The position numbers were made by a program, and so were the translations under genes. DNA of 54,007 nucleotides from positions 1-54,007 of the forward strand of contig CAZIOW010000006.1 of NCBI GenBank assembly GCA_964541025.1. The letters are read 5' to 3'. Position 1 is the first letter of the stretch. Each line of letters begins with the position of its first letter. Origin of the DNA: JAGDXO01 sp964541025 (GTDB taxonomy: Archaea > Thermoplasmatota > Thermoplasmata > Thermoplasmatales > GCA-001856825). Under the pieces are notes generated by a model, which was given only the letters and a program-made list of their open reading frames with translations, was not told the DNA's origin and made no database searches. Positions 42,941-52,006 of the stretch are shown one piece after another.

Positions 42941-43651
42941 TCACCATTTCCTTGCGGATACAATGAATCCTGTGTGGTACAGTATATTAGACTCTGGTCT
43001 TATACCGATTTCACTCATTTTTATGGGTATGTCTATTAGTTCATTAATATTCACTTCAAAATCATTTTCTTTCATAAATCGCGAAAAATATTCCGCCTGT
43101 GAATACGTAGGCAAGATTGTTCCTACATTTTTAATAACTCCAGTTCTGCCCTCTATAAATTTCCATGGCTCAGGATTGTCTATGAATATATTTTCATATT
43201 CGTCTATAGGTGCATTCATTCCATCCTCATTCCTTACTTCAATCATTTCCTCCAGTTCAAACCTCCTCACATTCTTCTTCATTATCTTACATACTTCACC
43301 ATTTATTTCATACGATAATATTTTGATCCCAAATATAATCGATGACATAACCGCGAATCCACCTGAACCTCCTCCAATTTCAAGAAGTTTCTTTATCTTT
43401 GGAAAATTCATCTTGTAGCCTATGTAAAGAAGATCCTTTGGGAGTATAATCTGTGGTGCTCTTTCTATTGAATTTGCAACATCTTCAACTGTCGCTTCTC
43501 TTATCCTGAATTTTCTTGAGCCTATTTCAATTATTTCATCTTCAACGTTAAATTTTTCAGTATTTATATTCCCTATTCCGGCAATGTACATCAATCCAGC
43601 CCTATTGGAGAATGAAATTACCTCATCTTCATTGTACAGAGATACAATCAC
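42941..43651 (-). CDS. trmI: tRNA (adenine-N1) methyltransferase, TrmI-like
   Basis: 236 residues from GTG 43651 (MIVSLYNEDEVISFSNRAG); the longer frame to 43936 runs into alaS and is unlikely. Family features: the RAPQIILPKDLLYIGYKM segment (TrmI Q-x-I-x-x-K-D), motif I LLEIGGGSGGFAVMSS and IFIDNPEPW in the D-x-P/N-P-x-x-W motif. Archaeal TrmI methylates A57/A58 in the T loop. Leaderless start 23 nt from a TATA box shared with alaS. Confidence 0.88.
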   Translation of the reverse strand: MIVSLYNEDEVISFSNRAGLMYIAGIGNINTEKFNVEDEIIEIGSRKFRIREATVEDVANSIERAPQIILPKDLLYIGYKMNFPKIKKLLEIGGGSGGFAVMSSIIFGIKILSYEINGEVCKIMKKNVRRFELEEMIEVRNEDGMNAPIDEYENIFIDNPEPWKFIEGRTGVIKNVGTILPTYSQAEYFSRFMKENDFEVNINELIDIPIKMSEIGIRPESNILYHTGFIVSARKW

Positions 43652-43697
43652 AAGGGAATAGAAAAAAGCATTTAAAATAGGTTTTCCTACCGAATAT
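43652..43697. promoter_or_regulatory. Symmetrical bidirectional promoter of trmI and alaS
   Basis: Only 46 bp separates the GTG of trmI (minus) from the GTG of alaS (plus). A single nearly palindromic TATA element, TTTAAAAT (43671-43678), sits 23 nt from one start and 24 nt from the other. Both genes lack a ribosome site, consistent with two leaderless transcripts from one box. Confidence 0.65.
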
Positions 43698-46277
43698 GTG
43701 CCATTAGAAGAAGAACCTTTGAAATTCTTTCTGGAGAATGGATATGAGAAGAAAAAATGCCCAAAATGCGGTGCATATTTCTGGACAATAGACAGGAATA
43801 GGGTAACCTGCGGCGAAGCACCTTGTGACCCATATTCCTTTATACTTAACCCCCCAACAAATAAGAAATTCTCCCTTGAGGAGATGAGGGAAGAGTTTCT
43901 TTCATTTTTTGAAAGAGATGGGCATAAGAGGATCAAAAGATATCCAATAGTAGCAAGATGGAGGGAAGATGTTTATCTAGTCAACGCTAGCATTTACGAT
44001 TTCCAGCCTCATGTTACCTCTGGCAAGGTTCCCCCGCCAGGGAATCCACTTGTGATATCCCAACCCTGCATAAGAACAGTCGATCTTGATAATGTTGGAA
44101 AGACGGGAAGACATCTCTCAGTATTTGAAATGGGTGGTGCAAAATCATTCAATTTCCCGGGAAAGGAAGTATACTGGAAGGACAAGGCAGTTGAATATTC
44201 GAGAAAATTCCTTGAGCATCTTGGCGTTAATCCATTGGAAATAACTTATAAGGAAAAACCGTGGTCAGGTGGCGGAAATGCTGGATCTGCTGTGGAGGTT
44301 ATGGTCAGGGGACTTGAGGTAGCCACCCTCGTTTTCATGGATATGGTCGAAGACCCAAATGGAGATTATGAAATAGATGGGATTCGCTATAAGAAGATGG
44401 ATAACAGGATAGTTGATACCGGCTATGGAATTGATCGTTTTACATGGTTATCACAAGGAACGGAGACCATATTTGAAACTCTTTATCCTGACATGGTAAG
44501 AAATCTCATGAACGAGGTTGGAATAACCACCCCTAAGTTCCTGAAAGAATTCATAAATAAGTCTACTATGGAAGATGGTTCAGAGGTAAAATTCCTTGAG
44601 CAGTTGCCAAGTGATGAAAGAGAAAAGATGGAAAAATTATCCCTAATATACATGCTTTCTGACCACTCTAGGGCACTTACATTCCTGTTATTTGATGGCC
44701 TCGTTCCGTCCAATTCAAAAGCTGGATATGTTCTGAGAATGATGATCAGGAGATCGCTGCTTGCTATCCAGAAGCTGAAGATGAATACTACACTCTGGAA
44801 CCTTATAGAGATTCAGGAGGAGAGGTTCAAGGATATTTTGGATACTAGACTTGAAAGGTCTGCAAGGGAAATTGTGCAGCTGGAAACTGAAAGATTCAAC
44901 GAACTGCTTAATAAAGGAGATTCACTGATAAGGAAATACTCTAAGAATGGAAGTATCTCTGAAGAAAATGTCCTTCTCCTGTTTCAGTCAAATGGGTTAC
45001 CGATAGAATACATAAAGGAAAGATGCCAAGTTTTGTCAATAAAATTGCCTGAGAGCATTAACAAGGTAAAAGGCTTTAGCAATATCAGGAAAGAACCTGA
45101 GACTAAGAAAATTGGCCTTGTTGGAAACTACCCTCAAACAAGGAAACTTTATTATGAAAATGAAAAGAATTTTGAATTCAGAAGTAAGGTAATTTCACTC
45201 GAAGGAAACGGAGTTATTCTTGAGGAGACAGCATTTTATCCAGAAGGAGGAGGGCAGCCCTACGATAAGGGTTACCTCATAATAAACGGTTCTAAATACG
45301 ACGTTGAAGAAGTCAAAATTATCAATAACGTTGTAATACATTATCTGAACAACGTAAACGGGATAAAAAAAGGAGACCCTGTTTTAGGAGTGATTGACAG
45401 GGATAGAAGAGAGAGGCTGATGAGAAATCATTCAGCCACACATGTTTTATTATCTTCAATAAGAGGTGTCCTTGGCCCACACGTATGGCAGTCTGGTGCC
45501 CAGAAGGATCCTTCTGTAAGCAGGTTGGATATCACACATTATAGGGATATCAGCAGTGAAGAATTAAGAGACATAGAGAACAGGGCAAATGAAGTTGTCA
45601 GGATGGATATTCCAATGCATAAGGAATTCGTAGAGAGAAATAAGGCCGAAGAAAAGTATGGCTTCATACTGTATCAGGGAGGTATTCCTGATGGAAATCA
45701 GCTGAGACTTGTTGAAATTCCTGGAATAGACGCAGAGGGTTGTGGTGGCACTCATGTTGATAGGACAGGAGAGATTGGTTTCATTAAAATTATCAGAGTT
45801 GAGAAAATACAGGACGGGGTTATGAGATTCCATTTCTCTGCCGGAAAATCTGCTCTTGAAATTGTGCAAAGAAATGATGATGAGCTCAAGCAAATAAAAG
45901 AAGCCATTGGCAATGATCCCATTTCTGTTTATAATTCACTAAAGAAGGAACTCAGCAATATAAGAAAGGCAATTTCCAGCGGGACAGAGGAGCACACAGT
46001 TCTTCTCAATGGCAACCATATCAGGATAATAGAGACTGATGAAGTAATAGCTGATGAAATGTCAAGAAGTATAAAGAGTGGTGTAGCGATTGTAAAGTCC
46101 AGCGAGAGGATAAGGATTGCATCAATGAACAGATCCGTTTCCGCAATTGATCTCCTGAAGATGCTTGAAAATAAGGGTCTTGTAAAAGGGGGAGGGAATT
46201 CTGAATTTGCCCAGGGGAAAGTTTTAAGGCAAAATTTACAATGGAAGGAAATAGAAGAGGGGATAAAATATAACTGA
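43698..46277 (+). CDS. alaS: Alanyl-tRNA synthetase (archaeal type)
   Basis: 859 residues, GTG start. The archaeal N-terminal zinc-ribbon-like region (CPKCGAYFWTIDRNRVTCGEAPC) precedes the class II core: RWREDVYLVNASIYDFQPHV, VISQPCIRTVDLDNVGKTGRH. The editing domain has HSATHVLL (HxxxH) and CGGTHV (CxxxH), and a DHHA1-type C-terminal part ends with GGGNSEFAQG. It attaches Ala to tRNA-Ala and removes mischarged Ser or Gly. It overlaps the protease downstream by 8 bp. Confidence 0.97.
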   Translation: MPLEEEPLKFFLENGYEKKKCPKCGAYFWTIDRNRVTCGEAPCDPYSFILNPPTNKKFSLEEMREEFLSFFERDGHKRIKRYPIVARWREDVYLVNASIYDFQPHVTSGKVPPPGNPLVISQPCIRTVDLDNVGKTGRHLSVFEMGGAKSFNFPGKEVYWKDKAVEYSRKFLEHLGVNPLEITYKEKPWSGGGNAGSAVEVMVRGLEVATLVFMDMVEDPNGDYEIDGIRYKKMDNRIVDTGYGIDRFTWLSQGTETIFETLYPDMVRNLMNEVGITTPKFLKEFINKSTMEDGSEVKFLEQLPSDEREKMEKLSLIYMLSDHSRALTFLLFDGLVPSNSKAGYVLRMMIRRSLLAIQKLKMNTTLWNLIEIQEERFKDILDTRLERSAREIVQLETERFNELLNKGDSLIRKYSKNGSISEENVLLLFQSNGLPIEYIKERCQVLSIKLPESINKVKGFSNIRKEPETKKIGLVGNYPQTRKLYYENEKNFEFRSKVISLEGNGVILEETAFYPEGGGQPYDKGYLIINGSKYDVEEVKIINNVVIHYLNNVNGIKKGDPVLGVIDRDRRERLMRNHSATHVLLSSIRGVLGPHVWQSGAQKDPSVSRLDITHYRDISSEELRDIENRANEVVRMDIPMHKEFVERNKAEEKYGFILYQGGIPDGNQLRLVEIPGIDAEGCGGTHVDRTGEIGFIKIIRVEKIQDGVMRFHFSAGKSALEIVQRNDDELKQIKEAIGNDPISVYNSLKKELSNIRKAISSGTEEHTVLLNGNHIRIIETDEVIADEMSRSIKSGVAIVKSSERIRIASMNRSVSAIDLLKMLENKGLVKGGGNSEFAQGKVLRQNLQWKEIEEGIKYN

Positions 46278-47949
46278 GGAAGAACAGGAGGTCATCAGGA
46301 AGACTGTAAGTAAATATTTCGCAGTCTCAAAGGCTACAGAGGAGCAGCCAGGACTCTATGAGTTTTTTGTCATTTCTTCCGGTAATCTTGAGAATGACTT
46401 CAAATTACTGAACGCAGAACTGAAAACGATGGATTACATCCCCATCATTACTAAGAGGAATGAACCAGGATCAGATTTTGTTATAACAGTTATAAAAAGA
46501 AGGAAGAGTAGGAAGTTCGGTATATGGGTGAATATTGTTCTACTGATAGCAACCCTTGCTTCTACAATCTATGTTGGTGAAGGGCTTTATGTCGGATATT
46601 TTGATATTAGTAGCAACGGACCGATTGAATATTTCTATGGGTTTATTTATTTTTCTCTGCCCCTGATGGTTATACTCGGATCCCATGAACTTGGTCACTA
46701 TTTCGTGGCAAGAAGAAATGGGGTAGCAGCCTCTCTCCCCTTTTTCATTCCTGCTCCTACCATCCTTGGGACACTTGGGGCTTTCATTTCCCTGAGAGAT
46801 CCACTTCCTGACAGAAAGACATTGATTAAAGTTGGAGCGGCAGGACCAATAGTGGGTTTTGTAATGAGCATAATAGTTGGTATAATAGGTGCCTATCTGG
46901 GAAATGTACAGCATCCTGTTATGGTAACATCAACACAGGTTTCCTACGAGATAAGCCTTCCATTTATCTATTCTATTGTTCCATTCCTCTTCACATCAAA
47001 TGTACATCCTGTGGCATTTGCAGCCTGGGTAGGTTTCTTGGTAACTGCAATAAATCTATTTCCTGTAGGTCAGTTAGATGGAGGTCACATTGCCAGGGGA
47101 TTGCTTGGAGAAAAGGCCAAATATTTCAGCTATGCCTTCTTGATGGTTTTGATAATTCTGGGAATATATTACCTATCGTGGATCATTTTTGCCGTCATAA
47201 TAATTATACTTGGACTTAATCATCCACCTCCCCTGAACGATATATCAAAGCCTGGCAAAAAGGAACTCGTTGTTGGTGCTGTTGCTATCATGCTCATTAT
47301 ATTATGTTTTTCCCCTGTTCCTATTGAGGAGCATATCATTCCCGAAAGCGTGAACGTTTCACTCAGCCAGGGAAATAATTTCATGGTTATGAACAGCTCT
47401 TACTTCGGCCAGGAAAATTATTCCCTTAGCGTCCAAAACGTTAACAATGTTTCTATTTCGGTAACTGTAAGTCCAGAAAAAATACAGGGATTCAATGTCA
47501 CACAATCAATAAATGTTTCACTTAATCCTCATCAGGATAAAATATTCTTTATCAATTATATACCGGAGAATTACTCAACCATAGGTCAGCATAACATATA
47601 CATTAATGTATCAACAACCCCAAAATCCTTTAGATTCATAAGGGAAGCAACCGTAGTTAGACTAGACGGAAACATAACTCCAAATATGATTTTCAGCAAT
47701 GTGAATGATACATGGGTAACTTTTATTAATTCAGGGTACCAGGATTACTTTGGCATTTTCAAAATGAATGCAAGTTCTCAATTCATCATATCAAATACAA
47801 CTATGAACGCAACATCCAATAATACGGTGAGTTCCGTTTTCATCGCTACAAATTCAAGCAAAATAATTGAGATATCTTTTAACAACCCTGATAGTGGAGT
47901 GGTCCTAGTTGACAACAGATATCAGGCAATGGTTATAGTATATCAATGA
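46270..47949 (+). CDS. Site-2-protease-type M50 metalloprotease, N-terminus at a non-ATG start
   Basis: About 559 residues if begun at ATA 46270. The first ATG (46429) lies 53 codons inside clear coding sequence in the same frame (YEFFVISSGNLENDFKLLN...), which matches the N-terminal domain of archaeal S2P-like proteins; upstream is a TAA at 46264. GAGGGGAT stands 5-6 nt before the ATA. Zinc site SHELGH (H139, E140, H143), and NLFPVGQLDGGH as second motif. About six to eight helices, then an external Asn/Ser-rich Ig-like domain. It cleaves membrane proteins; substrate unknown. Confidence 0.85.
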   Translation: MTEEEQEVIRKTVSKYFAVSKATEEQPGLYEFFVISSGNLENDFKLLNAELKTMDYIPIITKRNEPGSDFVITVIKRRKSRKFGIWVNIVLLIATLASTIYVGEGLYVGYFDISSNGPIEYFYGFIYFSLPLMVILGSHELGHYFVARRNGVAASLPFFIPAPTILGTLGAFISLRDPLPDRKTLIKVGAAGPIVGFVMSIIVGIIGAYLGNVQHPVMVTSTQVSYEISLPFIYSIVPFLFTSNVHPVAFAAWVGFLVTAINLFPVGQLDGGHIARGLLGEKAKYFSYAFLMVLIILGIYYLSWIIFAVIIIILGLNHPPPLNDISKPGKKELVVGAVAIMLIILCFSPVPIEEHIIPESVNVSLSQGNNFMVMNSSYFGQENYSLSVQNVNNVSISVTVSPEKIQGFNVTQSINVSLNPHQDKIFFINYIPENYSTIGQHNIYINVSTTPKSFRFIREATVVRLDGNITPNMIFSNVNDTWVTFINSGYQDYFGIFKMNASSQFIISNTTMNATSNNTVSSVFIATNSSKIIEISFNNPDSGVVLVDNRYQAMVIVYQ

Positions 47950-48019
47950 TCTAAATTCCATAGAATAAGTGATGATTACTACAAAATATATTTTAAATAT
48001 ATGAGTTAATTCAACTTCT

Positions 48020-49456
48020 ATGCAAGATTATGATATTATAGTTGCCGGAGCCGGAATTGCAGGATCTATGGCCGCGGCAATGGCTGGTAAGATGGGGGGC
48101 AGAGTTCTCCTACTTGATAAGAACAGTGAAGATGAACCTGGTAAAAAAACTGTATGGGGATGGGTTTGTGGGGATGCTGTTGCCAAATCGCATGTAGATT
48201 TTGTTAAGAAGAACCTTGGAAATATATTCAACGGGGATGATCTGGGAATACCTGTTGACGGTGTCGTAGCGCTTTCACCCGATCTTGATTATAAGCTACC
48301 GTTTGAAGGAGAAGGTTTCAGTTTAGAAAGGCCTATTTTCGGTGCTTCCCTTTTCAAGGCAGCCTTGAAAAACAATGTTGATTTTAGGGGCGGATTCAAT
48401 ATAGAAGCTCCTCTGATAGAGAATGGTAAAGTTGTAGGGGTTGCAGGAAGGAATTCTAAGGGGGAAATGGAAAAAATTTCGGCAAAGGTTGTGGTGGACG
48501 CATTAGGTATTTCATCCCTATTGAGAAGAAAATTACCTGAAAATATTTATATTGATAGAGAAATAGATTATGAAGATTTAGAATTAACTGGAAGGTTTAT
48601 TTACAAACTGGAGGAATTTGATAATGACTCAAAGTACTATGATCCCAAGAATGCTCTCATACACCTGAATCAGCAAATGGCTCCCGGGGGGTATGGATGG
48701 GTATTCCCAAAGAAAGATGGAAGGGTAAATGTGGGATTGGGAGTACAGCATAAAAGTCTGGAGATTAGAAATGCTAAACTTGGGGAAAAGGATAATTTGA
48801 AATCACTTATGGAAAAATACGTCAGATGGAATAAAGTCATGAAGAAATTCTCAATTGACAATTCATTCAAAAATGGAGAAGGATACTGGAGTGTGAGTGT
48901 CAGGAGACAGATGGAAAGCATGGTTTTTCCAGGATACATAGGCGCTGGCGATTCTATGGCTTCCCCAAATCCATTGAGTGCCGGAGGCATCGGCCCCGCA
49001 CTTATAGGAGGTATTCTAGCAGGAAAGAAGGCAGCTGAATGTGTTGAAGGACAGAACTGTGACCTCAATGGGTTATGGGAATTGAACGTCCAATACAACA
49101 AGCAATATGGCAGCAAGATGGCAGGGATGGAGGTGTTCAGGATCTTCCTGCAGTCTATGAACGACCATGACATAGATTATGGGATGAAGAGCTTCATTAC
49201 CTACCAGGAAGCAGTTGAGATAACATATGGAAGAATACCGGAGCTTTCACTGACAAGCAAAATGGGAAAGGTTATAAGGGGAGTAAAAGCGATGAGGACT
49301 TTCAGAGACCTCATATGGACAGTAGATACAATGAAATCTCTAAATAAAATGTATGATGCCTACCCACAGAAACCTGAAGAATTCCCAGAATTCAAGAAAA
49401 AAGTTCAGGCAGTTATAAATGAGGCTAAGACAAGAATGCCACCTTCTCCAGTGTAA
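48020..49456 (+). CDS. Geranylgeranyl reductase-family FAD protein
   Basis: 478 residues. FAD-binding VAGAGIAGSMAAAMAGKMGGRVLLLDK (Gly-x-Gly-x-x-Gly), then WGWVCGDAV with the family Cys, GGYGWVFPKKDGRVNVGLG and GAGDSMASPNPLSAGGIGPALIGG. Saturates geranylgeranyl chains of archaeal ether lipids or quinone side chains. It is larger than the ~400-residue Thermoplasma lipid enzyme, the extra length being mainly at the C-terminus. Alone, with a TATA box (atttttaaatat-type) just before 48000. Confidence 0.92.
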   Translation: MQDYDIIVAGAGIAGSMAAAMAGKMGGRVLLLDKNSEDEPGKKTVWGWVCGDAVAKSHVDFVKKNLGNIFNGDDLGIPVDGVVALSPDLDYKLPFEGEGFSLERPIFGASLFKAALKNNVDFRGGFNIEAPLIENGKVVGVAGRNSKGEMEKISAKVVVDALGISSLLRRKLPENIYIDREIDYEDLELTGRFIYKLEEFDNDSKYYDPKNALIHLNQQMAPGGYGWVFPKKDGRVNVGLGVQHKSLEIRNAKLGEKDNLKSLMEKYVRWNKVMKKFSIDNSFKNGEGYWSVSVRRQMESMVFPGYIGAGDSMASPNPLSAGGIGPALIGGILAGKKAAECVEGQNCDLNGLWELNVQYNKQYGSKMAGMEVFRIFLQSMNDHDIDYGMKSFITYQEAVEITYGRIPELSLTSKMGKVIRGVKAMRTFRDLIWTVDTMKSLNKMYDAYPQKPEEFPEFKKKVQAVINEAKTRMPPSPV

Positions 49457-49490
49457 TTTTTTATTTCCTCTAATTTTTTCAAATAATTAA
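49457..49490 (+). terminator. T-rich terminator after the geranylgeranyl reductase
   Basis: The gene end is followed by tttttta and later aattttttc (49457-49483), a T-tract pattern typical for archaeal termination. Confidence 0.4.
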
Positions 49491-49523
49491 AATATAAATA
49501 AAATATTACCGGACTCAGAAAAT

Positions 49524-50210
49524 ATGAACTTTAAGAAATCAATCAAGAATTTTTTCATTACGGGAGAGAGAAGCCTCTTTGAAAAAGTCGGCAGCTATGC
49601 TCAGCTTGGGGAACAGGCTAATGAACATCTGAGGAATATGCTGAGTTGCAAGAATAAAACTGACCTATCTGTTGTGAAGGAGAAAATTAAAAAATTAGAG
49701 GTAGAGGGTGATTCCATTACCTTTGAACTTAAGAATAACATTACAAGTGGAGCTGTAAATCCTTCCTTGACAGACTCATTCCTTGAGCTTGTTGACAGGA
49801 GTGATGATATACTGGATACGCTTTATTACATAAGCAGAGAAATTGCAAGATTCCATGAATTTCTTTCTGAAGCATCGGCTGGTGAAACTGAAATTATTTG
49901 CGGGTACTATGATGAAATAAATCGGGCTCTTGATTATAACAGCGAAGCTCTAAAGAATCTTCAGAAGATGGTGTTAAACGACGATGTCGGAAACATTATA
50001 AAATATTGGTCAAACATAGAGAGAATGGAAGAGGAGGTGGATGATATAAAGGATGAATTGCTGGATAGATTATACTCAGACTCAAAAAAGATAAGTTATC
50101 TTTCATTCATTCATCTTTCTTCTATAATCCACAAAGTTGATGATCTTCTTGATCAGAATCAGGATATAGCAGACCTTCTAATACAGATTATAACAGCGGT
50201 GACAGGTTGA
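49524..50210 (+). CDS. DUF47 (PhoU-like) protein
   Basis: 228 residues, all-helical. Glu/Asp-rich motifs expected of the PhoU fold: KKLEVEGDSITFELKNNI and the second repeat IERMEEEVDDIKDELLDRLY, which bind metals. DUF47 proteins typically sit upstream of PiT transporters and regulate phosphate uptake. It overlaps the transporter start by 4 bp (TTGA). Confidence 0.9.
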   Translation: MNFKKSIKNFFITGERSLFEKVGSYAQLGEQANEHLRNMLSCKNKTDLSVVKEKIKKLEVEGDSITFELKNNITSGAVNPSLTDSFLELVDRSDDILDTLYYISREIARFHEFLSEASAGETEIICGYYDEINRALDYNSEALKNLQKMVLNDDVGNIIKYWSNIERMEEEVDDIKDELLDRLYSDSKKISYLSFIHLSSIIHKVDDLLDQNQDIADLLIQIITAVTG

Positions 50211-51103
50211 TAGGTATATTCATTGCTTTCTCAATCCTGATACTTGCGGCTATTGTTTCAGGCAATAATCTTTCAATTGCAGTTGGATCATTGGTCGGGT
50301 CAAACGTCACCAGGAGGAATGCAGCAGTATTTATTGGGATTTTAGGCTTTATAATAGGCTTTTTTGTTGGTACAGGGCACATGGAAGCAACTGTCTTCAA
50401 ACTTTTTCCCTATGATCCAGAGATAATCCTCCTTGTCATTTGGGGTTCAATACTGATTTTCATAGTGGCGCAGTTGGTCAGGGTTCCAATTTCACTTACT
50501 ATGGCTATAGTGGGGATTGCTATAGGACTCTTCCTCAGGAATGGGAATTATTATGCTTTCTCTGTTGTTTTTAGAATATCATTGATGTGGATAATAGCTC
50601 CAGTAATGGCAGTAATCCTTTCTTTTATAATGATGAAAATTCTCGTTGCCTGGAAAAGCAGGAAGGTATGGAGGACCGCTAGTTCAATGAAGATCATTCT
50701 TATTTTTCTGGCATTCCTATCATCTCTCACCCTTGGGGAAAACACACTGGGATTCATCGGTGCAATGTGGAACCAGCAAATTTTTGTTTATCCAGCAGTA
50801 GTTATAGGGATAATCATAGGTTCAGTTTTCCTTAGCAGAGGAGTTTTGAAGAGAATTGGCTATGAGATTTATTCCCTTAACTATTCAAGTGCATTGGTTT
50901 CCCTTATATCTTCATCTGTTTTCGTAGAGATTGCGACATTATTTGGATTGCCACTATCAAACACACAAACATTGACTTCAGGAATACTCGGGGCAGGACT
51001 TGGAAAAAAGATGAGAGCAGTATCTTTAAAACCTGTGGTAAGGATACTTCTTCTCTGGTTCATTTCACCATTAATAGGAATCATTATTGGCTTGGCAATT
51101 TAA
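50207..51103 (+). CDS. PiT-family inorganic phosphate transporter
   Basis: 298 residues with about 8-10 helices in two repeats. Repeat 1 carries SGNNLSIAVGSLVGSNVTRRNAAVFIG in the place of the GANDxxNA signature, and repeat 2 carries GLPLSNTQTLTSGILGAGLGKK in the place of the P-x-S-x-T-H motif, so both are divergent. Shorter than bacterial PitA. Start TTG 50207, coupled to DUF47, which supports a phosphate or related oxyanion role. Confidence 0.85.
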   Translation: MIGIFIAFSILILAAIVSGNNLSIAVGSLVGSNVTRRNAAVFIGILGFIIGFFVGTGHMEATVFKLFPYDPEIILLVIWGSILIFIVAQLVRVPISLTMAIVGIAIGLFLRNGNYYAFSVVFRISLMWIIAPVMAVILSFIMMKILVAWKSRKVWRTASSMKIILIFLAFLSSLTLGENTLGFIGAMWNQQIFVYPAVVIGIIIGSVFLSRGVLKRIGYEIYSLNYSSALVSLISSSVFVEIATLFGLPLSNTQTLTSGILGAGLGKKMRAVSLKPVVRILLLWFISPLIGIIIGLAI

Positions 51104-51110
51104 AAAATGA

Positions 51111-51293
51111 TTAGGTAAATAAAATTTCCACCTTTCCGCTGCGTTTGCTTCTTACTGATATCTTTCCCTCATGCTTGCAATCCTTGCACCTAAATTCTAA
51201 GGATAAAAGACAGTTTAGGGTTATTTCAGATATGGAAATTATTTCTATTTCAGTTGATCCGCAATTGGGGCATTTAAGCCGCTCAGTTTTCAT
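51111..51293 (-). CDS. Small zinc-ribbon protein
   Basis: 60 residues from ATG 51293 (an in-frame ATG two residues upstream is possible). Cys pairs CPNCG (8-12) and CKDCKH (36-41) form a zinc ribbon, with a basic C-terminus (KISVRSKRSGK). It may bind nucleic acid. It is 7 bp from the convergent PiT gene and downstream of the DUF981 gene. Confidence 0.65.
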   Translation of the reverse strand: MKTERLKCPNCGSTEIEIISISEITLNCLLSLEFRCKDCKHEGKISVRSKRSGKVEILFT

Positions 51294-51318
51294 GATCATA
51301 TAAAAAGGGGAAAGAATT

Positions 51319-51900
51319 TTAGGGTGCGTGAGCGAAGTCCTTCAGATGCCCTCCAATAGCTGGGAATCCTATGATGAATGCAAGTAATCCTGTAAGAACC
51401 ATGATAATTGCTACCAGTATTGCAAGCCACTTATTTTTAGTTATTATCAGTGGCAATACAAGTATACCTGAAACACCAGCTCCCAAGTAGAGAAGAAGCA
51501 TTGCTATAGGAGAGGATGTCATATTGTCTAGATATCCATCATATCCTGAGACTATCGCATATATGCCTGCAAAGAAGGCCATTATTCCCGTGAATGTAAG
51601 TGAAACTCTCTTCAGAATCACATACCCTGCTATGAGAGATGCTAAACCCAGAAGCAATAGAGAATCACCGAATAGTATACTGTATGCTCCTCCTTCAGGT
51701 TCTGGCCATAGCATGCTGTAGAACAGTCCATATATGAACGCATAGAAACCTGTGCCCATAAGGAAATAAGAGAATCCTTTGTCCATTTCCTCGCTTTCCT
51801 TTCCCATGAAGAATCTATAAACCACATACGAAGCTAATCCCACAAATATAATTCCAAGGACTGTGAGATTGGCTGCCAGTGGATCACTAAATACTGTCAT
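51319..51900 (-). CDS. DUF981-family membrane protein
   Basis: 193 residues with six helices: MLWPEPEGGAYSILFGDSLLLLGLASLIAGY is typical of the DUF981 family found in archaea. Function unknown. Start ATG 51900 with AGGTGAT ribosome site 5 nt before. Divergent from the RHH gene, with which it shares the operator-bearing intergenic region. Confidence 0.8.
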   Translation of the reverse strand: MTVFSDPLAANLTVLGIIFVGLASYVVYRFFMGKESEEMDKGFSYFLMGTGFYAFIYGLFYSMLWPEPEGGAYSILFGDSLLLLGLASLIAGYVILKRVSLTFTGIMAFFAGIYAIVSGYDGYLDNMTSSPIAMLLLYLGAGVSGILVLPLIITKNKWLAILVAIIMVLTGLLAFIIGFPAIGGHLKDFAHAP

Positions 51901-51943
51901 TTAAATCACCTATGGATTATCCCTCCGTAATATCTGAATGATC

Positions 51944-51971
51944 GCGTGCAAGTTTGCACATTTGTGCACGC
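51944..51971 (+). promoter_or_regulatory. Palindromic operator upstream of the RHH gene
   Basis: A 28-bp inverted repeat GCGTGCA-(14)-TGCACGC, which contains an inner perfect palindrome GTGCAA-GT-TTGCAC (51946-51959). The half-site GTGCA or TGCAC occurs three times at 9-11 bp steps. It ends 10 bp before the TATA box at 51981-51990. Confidence 0.7.
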
Positions 51972-51980
51972 TAAAAATCT

Positions 51981-51990
51981 TTTATAATAA
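51981..51990 (+). promoter_or_regulatory. TATA box of the RHH regulator
   Basis: tttataataa lies about 17-26 nt before ATG 52007, giving a leaderless or very short leader mRNA. This is the reason for preferring 52007 over the earlier ATG at 51938. Confidence 0.6.
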
Positions 51991-52006
51991 ATTAAATTTT
52001 ACCGGT

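Noticed and set aside
43652..43936. N-terminal extension of the TrmI-like frame to 43936
   Set aside because: It runs antisense through the start of alaS, with no homology to TrmI, and the promoter at 43671-43678 favours the GTG at 43651.
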